A stretch of DNA of 64,000 nt, taken from NCBI RefSeq assembly GCF_039023475.1, contig NZ_JBCHVB010000001.1, forward strand, positions 1,178,001 through 1,242,000. Direction: 5' to 3'. A program made the position numbers and the translations under genes. Within the stretch, counting starts at the first letter, position 1. Every line of letters begins with the position of its first letter. This document shows, in pieces, positions 26,461 through 34,820 of this stretch. The DNA is from Erwinia sp039023475 (GTDB taxonomy: Bacteria > Pseudomonadota > Gammaproteobacteria > Enterobacterales > Enterobacteriaceae). The notes beneath the pieces are model-generated. The model had not been told where the DNA came from. It searched no databases and was given only the letters and a program-made list of their open reading frames with translations.

Positions 26461-26486
26461 GCCTGGCCTAAAGGCCGGGCTTTTTT
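26461..26486 (+). terminator. nagBACD terminator
   Basis: GCCTGGCCT-AA-AGGCCGGGC stem (one G-T pair) followed by six T, just after the nagD stop. Confidence 0.88.
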
Positions 26487-26734
26487 ACGCCGCACACCTG
26501 ATTAAATATTAACCGTATCTCTATAAAAATTATCATATCGGCAATTTTTCACCTCTTTAATTGAATAATCATCAAAGTTTGAGCCGCGTCAACGGACTAT
26601 TTTTCAGAGAAACGCTAAAATGCTTGCGTCAAGGGGGGGAGATAGCGCATTTTCTTATCTATCGGACGACAAACCTCGTCCTACTGATTACGTTACCATC
26701 ATCACCGTTCTGGGATGTCGATAGGGAGTTAGCT

Positions 26735-28402
26735 ATGTGTTCTATTTTTGGCGTACTGGATCTTAAAAGCGATCCAGTCGAACTGCGTAAGAAAGCTCTG
26801 GAGCTTTCCCGTCTGATGCGTCACCGCGGCCCGGACTGGTCTGGCGTCTATGCCGATGACCAGGCAATCTTGTCGCACGAGCGTCTTTCTATCGTTGACG
26901 TAAACAATGGCGCACAGCCTCTCTATAACGCAGACCATACGCATGTTTTAGCCGTGAACGGTGAAATCTATAACCATCAGGCGCTGCGTGCAGAGTTAAG
27001 CGATCGTTACACGTTTCAGACCGAATCAGACTGTGAAGTGATTCTGGCGCTCTATCAGGAAAAAGGGGTGGATTTCCTCGATGACCTGCAGGGCATGTTT
27101 GCCTTTATCCTGTATGACAGCGTGAAGAAAACCTGGCTGATTGGCCGTGACCATATCGGTATCATTCCGCTCTATATGGGCAACGATGAGCACGGCAACC
27201 TGTTTGTCGCTTCTGAGATGAAAGCGCTGGTGCCGATCTGCAAATCGATTAAAGAGTTCCCTCCGGGAAGCTATATGTCCAGCACCGATGGTGAAATTCA
27301 CCGTTACTGGCAGCGTGACTGGTTCAGCTATGAAGCGGTTGAGCATAACAAGACCGATGCTGCTGCGCTGAAAGATGCGCTGGAAGAGGCGGTGAAAAGC
27401 CACCTGATGTCGGACGTGCCTTATGGCGTACTGCTCTCCGGCGGCCTGGATTCCTCCATTATTTCTGCTGTAACCAAGCGTTATGCGGCGAAGCGTGTGG
27501 AAGATCAGGACAAAAGTGACGCCTGGTGGCCGCAGCTGCACTCCTTTGCCGTCGGCCTGGAAGGTTCACCCGATTTAAAAGCGGCGAAGTCAGTCGCCGA
27601 TCATCTTGGTACGGTGCACCATGAAATTCACTTCACGGTACAGGAAGGCCTGGATGCCATCCGCGATGTGATTTATCACATTGAAACCTACGACGTGACC
27701 ACGATTCGTGCCTCAACGCCAATGTACCTGATGTCCCGTAAGATCAAAGCGATGGGCATCAAAATGGTGCTTTCAGGCGAAGGCGCGGATGAGGTCTTTG
27801 GCGGTTATCTTTATTTCCACAAGGCGCCAAACGCGAAAGAGTTTCACGAGGAGAACGTCCGTAAGCTGCTGGCTCTGCATATGTTTGACTGCGCCCGCGC
27901 GAACAAAGCGATGTCCGCCTGGGGCGTTGAGGCACGCGTACCGTTCCTGGATAAAAAATTCCTCGATGTGGCGATGCGCATCAACCCGGCCGATAAAATG
28001 TGCGGTCCGAACGGCAAAATGGAAAAACATATCCTGCGCGAATGTTTCTCCTCTTACCTGCCGGAAAGCGTGGCGTGGCGTCAGAAAGAGCAGTTCTCGG
28101 ATGGCGTGGGCTACAGCTGGATCGACACCCTGAAAGAAGTTGCCGCGCAGCAGGTTACCGACCAGCAGCTTCAGACGGCCCATTTCCGTTTCCCGTACAA
28201 CACGCCAACCTCGAAGGAAGGCTATCTGTATCGTGAAATTTTTGAAGAGCTGTTCCCGCTGCCGAGCGCCGCAGAATGCGTACCTGGAGGCCCTTCTGTC
28301 GCCTGTTCGTCGGCAAAAGCCATTGAGTGGGATGAAGCGTTCAAAACCATGGACGATCCTTCCGGGCGCGCCGTTGGCGTACACCAGTCAGCCTATAAAT
28401 AA
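26735..28402 (+). CDS. asnB: Asparagine synthetase B (glutamine-hydrolysing)
   Basis: ATP-dependent synthesis of asparagine from aspartate using glutamine amide nitrogen. The ATG at 26735 makes the class II amidotransferase nucleophile Cys2 N-terminal (MCSIFGVLD), the decisive reason for this start; 555 residues, E. coli 554. The N-terminal glutaminase domain includes RHRGPDWSG and AVNGEIYNHQ; the synthetase domain contains the PPi loop LLSGGLDSS and LSGEGADEVFGGY. A longer open frame from 26561 is not used. Followed by a terminator. Confidence 0.98.
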   Translation: MCSIFGVLDLKSDPVELRKKALELSRLMRHRGPDWSGVYADDQAILSHERLSIVDVNNGAQPLYNADHTHVLAVNGEIYNHQALRAELSDRYTFQTESDCEVILALYQEKGVDFLDDLQGMFAFILYDSVKKTWLIGRDHIGIIPLYMGNDEHGNLFVASEMKALVPICKSIKEFPPGSYMSSTDGEIHRYWQRDWFSYEAVEHNKTDAAALKDALEEAVKSHLMSDVPYGVLLSGGLDSSIISAVTKRYAAKRVEDQDKSDAWWPQLHSFAVGLEGSPDLKAAKSVADHLGTVHHEIHFTVQEGLDAIRDVIYHIETYDVTTIRASTPMYLMSRKIKAMGIKMVLSGEGADEVFGGYLYFHKAPNAKEFHEENVRKLLALHMFDCARANKAMSAWGVEARVPFLDKKFLDVAMRINPADKMCGPNGKMEKHILRECFSSYLPESVAWRQKEQFSDGVGYSWIDTLKEVAAQQVTDQQLQTAHFRFPYNTPTSKEGYLYREIFEELFPLPSAAECVPGGPSVACSSAKAIEWDEAFKTMDDPSGRAVGVHQSAYK

Positions 28403-28421
28403 CTGACGGCGGACGGATCAA

Positions 28422-28450
28422 AAACGGGCCTGTAACGGCCCGTTATTTTT
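28422..28450 (+). terminator. asnB terminator
   Basis: AACGGGCC (28423-28430) / GGCCCGTT (28437-28444) stem followed by ATTTTTT. Confidence 0.88.
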
Positions 28451-28551
28451 TATATTGCGCGTGTTAGCGTCAGAATTTGTTGATTTAATCAGCATGCTGG
28501 TTATAAGCCAGTCAAACAAAACGTTCAGGGCAAAAAACGGGAAAAAACTTG

Positions 28552-28580
28552 TTGACGCTTTTAGGTCAACTCCGCATAAT
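28552..28580 (+). promoter_or_regulatory. tRNA operon promoter
   Basis: TTGACG (28552-28557) and CATAAT (28575-28580) with an ideal 17-bp spacer. The following GCGCCCCGC is a GC-rich discriminator, typical of stable-RNA promoters under stringent (ppGpp/DksA) control. It lies 40 bp before the first tRNA. Confidence 0.85.
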
Positions 28581-28619
28581 GCGCCCCGCAACGCCGATGA
28601 AGGTAACGCGAAAAAAGAT

Positions 28620-28696
28620 GGCTACGTAGCTCAGCTGGTTAGAGCACAGCACTCATAATGCTGGGGTCACAGGTTCGATTCCCGTCGTAGCCACCA
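28620..28696 (+). tRNA. metT: tRNA-Met (elongator, anticodon CAT)
   Basis: 77-nt cloverleaf with encoded CCA; acceptor GGCTACG pairs with CGTAGCC and the anticodon loop is CTCATAA. It does not have the initiator features (unpaired 1-72). First gene of the cluster; it differs from the second tRNA-Met only by a compensated change at the base of the acceptor stem. Confidence 0.97.
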
Positions 28697-28704
28697 TCTT
28701 TTTT

Positions 28705-28789
28705 GCGGGAGTGGCGAAATTGGTAGACGCACCAGATTTAGGTTCTGGCGCCGCAAGGTGTGCGAGTTCAAGTCTCGCCTCCCGCACCA
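28705..28789 (+). tRNA. leuW: tRNA-Leu (anticodon TAG)
   Basis: 85-nt tRNA with the long variable arm of class II tRNAs; acceptor GCGGGAG/CTCCCGC, anticodon loop TTTAGGT, encoded CCA. Eight nt after metT. Confidence 0.97.
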
Positions 28790-28813
28790 TTTCCATAAGC
28801 GGCTTTGCACGGA

Positions 28814-28888
28814 TGGGGTATCGCCAAGCGGTAAGGCACCGGTTTTTGATACCGGCATTCCCTGGTTCGAATCCAGGTACCCCAGCCA
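28814..28888 (+). tRNA. glnU: tRNA-Gln (anticodon TTG)
   Basis: 75-nt tRNA, acceptor TGGGGTA/TACCCCA, anticodon loop TTTTGAT, encoded CCA. The E. coli operon has two copies of this species (glnU, glnW); only one is present here. Confidence 0.97.
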
Positions 28889-28930
28889 CTTTTTTAAAAA
28901 GTATGTTACAGTTATAACGCAGTAAAATTA

Positions 28931-29007
28931 GGCTACTTAGCTCAGCTGGTTAGAGCACAGCACTCATAATGCTGGGGTCACAGGTTCGATTCCCGTAGTA
29001 GCCACCA
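28931..29007 (+). tRNA. metU: tRNA-Met (elongator, anticodon CAT), second copy
   Basis: 77 nt, acceptor GGCTACT/AGTAGCC, same anticodon arm and T arm as metT. Position 7-66 is T-A here and G-C in metT, a compensatory pair. Confidence 0.97.
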
Positions 29008-29014
29008 ATTTTAT

Positions 29015-29089
29015 TGGGGTGTCGCCAAGCGGTAAGGCACTGGTTTCTGATACCAGCATTCCGGGGTTCGAATCCCTGCACCCCAGCCA
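29015..29089 (+). tRNA. glnV: tRNA-Gln (anticodon CTG)
   Basis: 75 nt, acceptor TGGGGTG/CACCCCA, anticodon loop TTCTGAT, encoded CCA. Identical to the next copy. Confidence 0.97.
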
Positions 29090-29128
29090 TAAAAAAGACG
29101 ATTTGCATTGCGGATCGCACCGAAAAAT

Positions 29129-29203
29129 TGGGGTGTCGCCAAGCGGTAAGGCACTGGTTTCTGATACCAGCATTCCGGGGTTCGAATCCCTGCACCCCAG
29201 CCA
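29129..29203 (+). tRNA. glnX: tRNA-Gln (anticodon CTG), second copy
   Basis: Identical in all 75 positions to the tRNA at 29015-29089; last gene of the operon, running straight into the terminator. Confidence 0.97.
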
Positions 29204-29243
29204 GACGTAAAAAAGCCCGCTTTATGCGGGCTTTTTTACGTCT
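29203..29243. terminator. tRNA operon / ubiF bidirectional terminator
   Basis: An 18-bp perfect stem (29203-29220 with 29226-29243) with a 5-nt loop. The arms contain A6 and T6 tracts, so it can serve the tRNA operon on the plus strand and ubiF on the minus strand. The stem begins on the last A of the final CCA. Confidence 0.92.
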
Positions 29244-29315
29244 GTTGTCCGGCCTCTGTCGCTTTACCTTGTGCGCCTCCCTTTCTGTCTCAGAGGCGCA
29301 TCTCACTCCGCTTCC

Positions 29316-30491
29316 TTATAGTCCCAGCGCGTACCGCAGCGCCTGCCGCTTAAGCACACCTGAGCGCTCGGCCATCATCAGACTGAGGTTGCGTACAACC
29401 CGCAACGGCGCGAAGGGATTACTGAAGGCAAAATAGAAAAGATCCATACCGGTTTGCATCAGTAAATTATCTTTCTGCCTGCGCCGCTGATAGCGGAGCA
29501 GCACCGCTTCCGAGGCCCAGTCCTCAGCGCGCTCGCGGGAGGCGGTCAGCGTGTCAATCAGCGCATCCACATCGCGATAGCCAAGGTTGACGCCCTGCCC
29601 GGCCAGCGGGTTAATGGTGTGCGCAGCATCGCCCACCAGTGCCAGCCCCGGCTGCACATAGCGCGTGGCGTGACGGCGAACCAGCGGGAATGCACCCGCA
29701 GCAACCGGCGTCACCCGGCCAAGCCGGGCGGGGAAATGGTTTTTTATCTCCTGGCTAAGCTGCACCATATTCATTCCCTGAAGCTGACGAATCCGCGCCG
29801 GTCGGTCGTACCACACCAGAGAAGCCCAGCCGTCAGAGAGCGGCAGGAAAGCACGCGGCCCTTCCGGCGTAAACTGTTGCCAGGTGCAGTCACCTGCCGC
29901 CTGCTCACACTTCACGCTGATCAGCATGCAGGACTGCGCGTAGTTCCAGCCATGTATGCCGATACCGGCCAGCTGGCGAACCTGTGAATTGGCCCCGTCG
30001 GCACCAATCACCAGCCGCGCATTCAGGGTTTCGCCGCTTTCAAGCATCATCTTCCATCCACCGTTACAGGGCTGCAGATCCTTTAACCGCGCCGGTGACA
30101 GGAGTTCGATCTCCTGCGCCTGCAGACGCTCCCAGAGCGCCCGCTGAAGGACGCTGTTCTCCACCATAAAGCCCAGCTCGGGCAGGCCAAGGGAGTCAGC
30201 ATCAAAGCCGACGCGGGCGGTATGCCATTCCCAGGTCTCCAGGCGACGGTAGGGGGTACAGCGCTTCGCCACGACAGACGGCCAGACTTGTAGCTGCTTC
30301 AGCAGGTCAACGGAGGCCGCGCCAATAGCGGAGATTCTGATATCAGGATCGCTGGCCGGGTCAAATTCAGCAGGCGCCTGCTGATCCAGGACGGCCACCT
30401 GGAAACCCTGATCCGCCAGGCCGCTCGCCAGCGCAGCGCCAACCATGCCGCCGCCCACGATGACGACATCCCATTTTTTTGTCTCAGTCAT
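29316..30491 (-). CDS. ubiF: 3-demethoxyubiquinol 3-hydroxylase
   Basis: FAD-dependent monooxygenase of ubiquinone biosynthesis, hydroxylating the demethoxy intermediate at C6. From the ATG at 30491 the product is 391 residues, as in E. coli; an ATG eight codons earlier is possible. The FAD motifs are VVIVGGGMVGAALA near the N-terminus, IGADGANSQVRQLAGI in the middle and LVGDAAHTINPLAGQGVNLG near the C-terminus. Divergent from miaB. Confidence 0.96.
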   Translation of the reverse strand: MTETKKWDVVIVGGGMVGAALASGLADQGFQVAVLDQQAPAEFDPASDPDIRISAIGAASVDLLKQLQVWPSVVAKRCTPYRRLETWEWHTARVGFDADSLGLPELGFMVENSVLQRALWERLQAQEIELLSPARLKDLQPCNGGWKMMLESGETLNARLVIGADGANSQVRQLAGIGIHGWNYAQSCMLISVKCEQAAGDCTWQQFTPEGPRAFLPLSDGWASLVWYDRPARIRQLQGMNMVQLSQEIKNHFPARLGRVTPVAAGAFPLVRRHATRYVQPGLALVGDAAHTINPLAGQGVNLGYRDVDALIDTLTASRERAEDWASEAVLLRYQRRRQKDNLLMQTGMDLFYFAFSNPFAPLRVVRNLSLMMAERSGVLKRQALRYALGL

Positions 30492-30687
30492 GTTTTTATC
30501 CTGTCCGTAAGACATCTGCGAGCCCTCTGTCTGTAACGTTCAGGGCGAATTCTGTTACGCTAAGTGTACCGGAATTTTAGGGGCCAATTGGAATTGCTGA
30601 CAGAAAAGCTTGCGCGCTGGTCACAACAGCAGCAAAGCATTACAATACGCGCCCCGTACTTCCTCCTGCTTGATAAATGGCAACCAG

Positions 30688-32112
30688 ATGACTAAAAAAT
30701 TGCATATCAAAACCTGGGGCTGTCAGATGAATGAGTACGACTCATCCAAGATGGCTGACCTGCTAAACAGCACCCACGGGTTTACCCTGACCGAGGTGGC
30801 GGAAGAAGCCGACGTTCTGCTGCTTAACACCTGTTCCATCCGTGAAAAAGCGCAGGAGAAGGTCTTCCATCAGCTTGGGCGCTGGAAATCGCTGAAAGAG
30901 AGTAATCCCGAGCTGATCATCGGCGTGGGCGGCTGCGTTGCGTCGCAGGAAGGCGATCATATCCGTCAGCGCGCCAGCTATGTCGATATCGTGTTTGGCC
31001 CGCAGACGCTTCACCGCCTGCCGGAAATGATCAATACCGTGCGGGGTTCCAAAAGCCCGGTCGTGGATATCAGCTTTCCGGAAATCGAAAAATTCGACCG
31101 TCTGCCAGAGCCAAGAGCGGATGGCCCGACCGCGTTCGTCTCCATTATGGAAGGCTGCAACAAATACTGTACGTTCTGCGTGGTGCCTTACACCCGTGGC
31201 GAAGAGGTCAGCCGGCCTTGCGACGACATTCTTTTTGAAATTGCCCAGCTGGCGGCGCAGGGCGTTCGTGAAGTTAACCTGCTCGGACAGAACGTAAACG
31301 CCTACCGGGGTGAAACCTACGATGGCGAGGTCTGCAGTTTTGCCGACCTGCTGCGCCTGGTCGCGGCGATTGACGGCATCGACCGTATTCGCTTTACCAC
31401 CAGCCATCCGATTGAGTTTACGGACGATATCATTGAGGTCTATCGCGACACGCCGGAGCTGGTCAGCTTCCTGCACCTGCCGGTCCAAAGTGGCGCCGAT
31501 CGCATCCTGACCCTGATGAAACGTGCGCATACCGCGCTGGAGTATAAGGCGATTATCCGCAAGCTGATTGCGGCCCGTCCCGATATCCAGATCAGCTCCG
31601 ACTTCATCATCGGCTTCCCGGGTGAAACCCAGCAGGACTTTGAGCAGACCATGAAGCTTATCGCTGACGTCAATTTTGATACCAGCTTCAGCTTTATCTA
31701 CTCTGCCCGTCCCGGTACGCCCGCGGCCGATCTGCCTGACGACGTGCCGGAAGAAGAGAAGAAACAGCGTCTGTGGCAGCTTCAGGAGCGTATCAGCCAT
31801 CAGGCGATGACATGGAGCCGCCGCATGATGGGTACCGTCCAGCGTATTCTGGTGGAAGGCACCTCACGTAAAAACGTGATGGAAATGTCGGGCCGTACCG
31901 AGAATAACCGCGTGGTCAATTTTGAAGGCACGCCAGCGATGATCGGTAAATTCGTCGATGTGGAAATCGTTGACGTTTACAGCAATTCCCTGCGCGGCGT
32001 TGTGATTCGCACCGAAGAGCAGATGGATTTGCGCAGCGTTGAAACCCCGGCCTCGGTTATTGCGCGTACGCGCAAAGAAAACGAACTGGGCGTGGGTCTT
32101 TTCCAGCCTTGA
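30688..32112 (+). CDS. miaB: tRNA-2-methylthio-N6-dimethylallyladenosine synthase
   Basis: Radical-SAM methylthiotransferase that makes ms2i6A37 in tRNAs reading UNN codons. From the ATG at 30688 the product is 474 residues as in E. coli. The N-terminal UPF0004 domain has cluster cysteines in TWGCQMNEYDS, LLNTCSIREKAQ and GVGGCVASQEG; the radical-SAM CX3CX2C is in MEGCNKYCTFCVVPYTRG; a TRAM domain closes the C-terminus. First gene before ybeZ-ybeY-ybeX-lnt. Confidence 0.98.
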   Translation: MTKKLHIKTWGCQMNEYDSSKMADLLNSTHGFTLTEVAEEADVLLLNTCSIREKAQEKVFHQLGRWKSLKESNPELIIGVGGCVASQEGDHIRQRASYVDIVFGPQTLHRLPEMINTVRGSKSPVVDISFPEIEKFDRLPEPRADGPTAFVSIMEGCNKYCTFCVVPYTRGEEVSRPCDDILFEIAQLAAQGVREVNLLGQNVNAYRGETYDGEVCSFADLLRLVAAIDGIDRIRFTTSHPIEFTDDIIEVYRDTPELVSFLHLPVQSGADRILTLMKRAHTALEYKAIIRKLIAARPDIQISSDFIIGFPGETQQDFEQTMKLIADVNFDTSFSFIYSARPGTPAADLPDDVPEEEKKQRLWQLQERISHQAMTWSRRMMGTVQRILVEGTSRKNVMEMSGRTENNRVVNFEGTPAMIGKFVDVEIVDVYSNSLRGVVIRTEEQMDLRSVETPASVIARTRKENELGVGLFQP

Positions 32113-32324
32113 TCCTCCATTTCCTGCGGCGGGCTTTGCAGGCCCGCTGTGGGTATTCAGTCAGTTACCCTTGCTTTCTTAGAGCAGCGCCCAAATATTT
32201 GCTTCAGCGCTTGCGCCTTTTGGCCGCGCCATAAATAATTCCCTTATGGTACCGCCGTTTACTCCTACGGCGCGCCCATGACATGCCATCCTCAACCTGG
32301 CCCTGAGCGACCCAAAGGATTAGT

Positions 32325-33374
32325 TTGAATATTGAAACACGCGAAATAACGCTGGATCCTGCTGATAACGCCCGCCTGCTGAGCCTTTGCGGGCCTTTTG
32401 ATGACAACATTAAACAGCTGGAACGCCGGCTGGGCATTGAAATCAACCGTCGCGACAACGCTTTCAAGCTTGTCGGCAAAGCGCCGTCCGTCAACGCTGC
32501 CGTGACCATCCTGCGCAACCTGTATGTCGATACGGCACCGGTACGTGGTCATATCCCCGATATCGATCCCGAGCAAATCCATCTGGCTATCAAAGAGAGC
32601 CGGGCGCTGGAGCAGTCTGACGACAGCGTTCCTGAATACGGTAAAGCGGTCAATATCAAGACCAAACGTGGTGTGATTAAACCCCGTACGCCCAATCAGG
32701 CGCAGTATGTGGCTAACATGCTGGATCACGATATCACCTTCGGCGTTGGTCCGGCGGGAACGGGGAAAACCTATCTGGCCGTTGCCGCCGCGGTCGACGC
32801 GCTGGAGCGGCAGGAAGTTCGCCGCATTCTGCTCACCCGCCCTGCCGTTGAGGCGGGAGAAAAGCTGGGCTTTTTGCCGGGCGATCTCAGCCAGAAGGTG
32901 GATCCTTATCTGAGGCCTCTCTATGACGCCCTGTTCGAAATGCTGGGCTTTGAGCGGGTTGAGAAGCTGATTGAACGCAATGTGATTGAAGTTGCGCCGC
33001 TGGCCTATATGCGTGGCCGCACGCTGAATGATGCGTTTATCATCCTGGATGAGAGTCAGAACACCACCATTGAACAGATGAAGATGTTCCTGACCCGCAT
33101 CGGCTTTAACTCTAAAGCGGTGATCACCGGCGACGTTACCCAGATCGACCTGCCGCGTAATCTGAAATCGGGGCTGCGTCATGCGATTGAAGTGCTGGCG
33201 GAAGTTGACGAAATCAGTTTCAACTTCTTTCACAGCGAAGATGTGGTACGCCATCCGGTCGTTGCCCGCGTCGTCATCGCCTATGAAGCCTGGGAGGCTG
33301 CCGATCAGAAGCGGCGCGATGCGCTGGCGGAAGAACGCAAGCGTGAAGCCCTGGCCGCGCAGGTGCCGAAATGA
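32325..33374 (+). CDS. ybeZ: PhoH-like ATPase YbeZ
   Basis: PhoH-family NTPase; it partners the RNase YbeY and is linked to ribosome and RNA metabolism. The start is a TTG at 32325, preceded by AAGGAT and giving NIETREITLDPADN as in E. coli. The Walker A motif is GVGPAGTGKTYLA (about residue 145) and Walker B FIILDESQNTT. The end overlaps ybeY by four bases (ATGA). Confidence 0.96.
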   Translation: MNIETREITLDPADNARLLSLCGPFDDNIKQLERRLGIEINRRDNAFKLVGKAPSVNAAVTILRNLYVDTAPVRGHIPDIDPEQIHLAIKESRALEQSDDSVPEYGKAVNIKTKRGVIKPRTPNQAQYVANMLDHDITFGVGPAGTGKTYLAVAAAVDALERQEVRRILLTRPAVEAGEKLGFLPGDLSQKVDPYLRPLYDALFEMLGFERVEKLIERNVIEVAPLAYMRGRTLNDAFIILDESQNTTIEQMKMFLTRIGFNSKAVITGDVTQIDLPRNLKSGLRHAIEVLAEVDEISFNFFHSEDVVRHPVVARVVIAYEAWEAADQKRRDALAEERKREALAAQVPK

Positions 33375-33844
33375 GCACCGTGATTCTGGATCTTCAGATC
33401 GCCTGCGAACAGCCAGAAGGCCTCCCGGCAGAATCTGATTTTCGCCGCTGGCTGGAAGCGGTTCTGCCACAGTTTCAGGAAGAGAGTGAGGTTACCGTCC
33501 GCGTGGTGGACGAGGCGGAAAGCCGCGAGCTGAACCATACCTATCGGGGAAAAGATAAGCCGACCAACGTGCTCTCCTTTCCCTTCGAAGCCCCGCCGGG
33601 CATCGAACTTCCGCTGCTGGGCGATCTGATCATTTGTCGTCAGGTCGTTGAGCAGGAAGCGGAAGAGCAGGAAAAACCTTTACTGGCCCACTGGGCCCAT
33701 ATGGTGGTGCATGGGAGCCTGCATTTGCTGGGCTATGACCATATTGAAGATGACGAAGCCGAAGAGATGGAAGGGATCGAGACCGAGATAATGCTTGCTC
33801 TTGGTTATGACGACCCGTACATTTCGGAGAAAGCGTTACCCTGA
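33371..33844 (+). CDS. ybeY: Endoribonuclease YbeY (16S rRNA maturation)
   Basis: Single-strand-specific metallo-endoRNase needed for 16S rRNA 3'-end maturation and ribosome quality control. The 157-residue product holds the zinc motif HGSLHLLGYDH (H-X3-H-X5-H) and NVLSFPFE. Translation is probably coupled to ybeZ through the ATGA overlap. Confidence 0.97.
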   Translation: MSTVILDLQIACEQPEGLPAESDFRRWLEAVLPQFQEESEVTVRVVDEAESRELNHTYRGKDKPTNVLSFPFEAPPGIELPLLGDLIICRQVVEQEAEEQEKPLLAHWAHMVVHGSLHLLGYDHIEDDEAEEMEGIETEIMLALGYDDPYISEKALP

Positions 33845-33864
33845 CCAGGCTGATGCCTGACATT

Positions 33865-33896
33865 GCCCCTTTTCCGACCCATCAGTGGAAAGGGGC
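33865..33896 (+). repeat. ybeY-ybeX intercistronic hairpin
   Basis: GCCCCTTTTCC pairs with GGAAAGGGGC with one bulged T, just after the ybeY stop. It is followed by CTCTCC rather than a T-run, so it is probably not a full terminator. Confidence 0.5.
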
Positions 33897-33935
33897 CTCT
33901 CCTAATCTGACTAGAGTGACATAAACAAAAACGCC

Positions 33936-34814
33936 ATGAGCGATGACCATTCACAGAACAATGACAGTCCCAGTAGTAAAAAGGGATTTTTTACCCTCAT
34001 CCTCAACCAGTTGTTTCACGGTGAGCCTAAAAACCGTGACGACCTGCTGGAACTGATCCGCGACTCCGAGCAGAACGATCTCATCGATCCCGATACCCGT
34101 GACATGCTCGAAGGGGTGATGGATATCGCCGAACAGCGCGTTCGCGACATTATGATCCCCCGTTCGCAGATGATTACCCTGAAGCGTAACCAGACGCTGG
34201 AAGAGTGTCTGGAAGTGATCATTGAGTCCGCCCACTCCCGCTTCCCGGTGATCAGCGAAGATAAAGACCATGTTGAAGGCATTCTGATGGCCAAAGATCT
34301 GCTGCCCTTTATGAGCAGCAGCGCGTCGCCGTTCAGCATGGAAGCCGTGCTGCGCCCGGCGGTCGTGGTGCCAGAAAGCAAGCGTGTCGACCGGATGCTG
34401 AAAGAGTTCCGCTCGCAGCGCTATCACATGGCGATTGTCATTGATGAGTTTGGTGGCGTCTCAGGACTGGTCACGATTGAGGACATCCTGGAGCTGATTG
34501 TCGGTGAAATTGAAGATGAGTATGACGATGAAGAAGATCGTGATATCCGTCAGCTAAGCCGCCATACCTATACCATCCGCGCCCTGACCCCGATTGAGGA
34601 CTTCAATGAGGTCTTTGACACTAACTTCAGCGATGAAGAGGTGGATACCATTGGCGGTTTGGTGATGCAGGCGTTCGGTCATCTGCCCGCGCGCGGCGAG
34701 AGCATTGAAATTGATGGCTACCAGTTTAAGGTCGCCATGGCTGACAGCCGACGCATTATCCAGGTCCACGTTAAAATTCCGGAAAACTCGCCGCAACCGA
34801 CTTTGGAAGAATAA
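33936..34814 (+). CDS. ybeX: CNNM/CorC-family CBS-domain protein YbeX
   Basis: A 292-residue cytosolic protein, E. coli length, with paired CBS domains (about residues 70-190; MIPRSQMITL and MAIVIDEFGGVSGLVTIEDILE) and a C-terminal CorC/HlyC transporter-associated domain. Linked to Mg/Co efflux in older work and to ribosome metabolism with YbeY more recently; the mechanism is unsettled. The ATG at 33936 has no good ribosome binding site. Confidence 0.94.
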   Translation: MSDDHSQNNDSPSSKKGFFTLILNQLFHGEPKNRDDLLELIRDSEQNDLIDPDTRDMLEGVMDIAEQRVRDIMIPRSQMITLKRNQTLEECLEVIIESAHSRFPVISEDKDHVEGILMAKDLLPFMSSSASPFSMEAVLRPAVVVPESKRVDRMLKEFRSQRYHMAIVIDEFGGVSGLVTIEDILELIVGEIEDEYDDEEDRDIRQLSRHTYTIRALTPIEDFNEVFDTNFSDEEVDTIGGLVMQAFGHLPARGESIEIDGYQFKVAMADSRRIIQVHVKIPENSPQPTLEE

Positions 34815-34820
34815 TTCTCA

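Noticed and set aside
29015..29203. Direct repeat of 75 bp as a possible mobile-element duplication
   Set aside because: It is simply two identical tRNA-Gln genes in the conserved operon.
28653..29306. Minus-strand frames across the tRNA cluster
   Set aside because: Translation of tRNA gene complements gives repeated peptides (GFEPRNAGIR type) typical of spurious calls over tRNAs.
32292..33470. 392-codon frame antisense to ybeZ/ybeY
   Set aside because: Spans two genuine overlapping genes on the other strand; no independent support.
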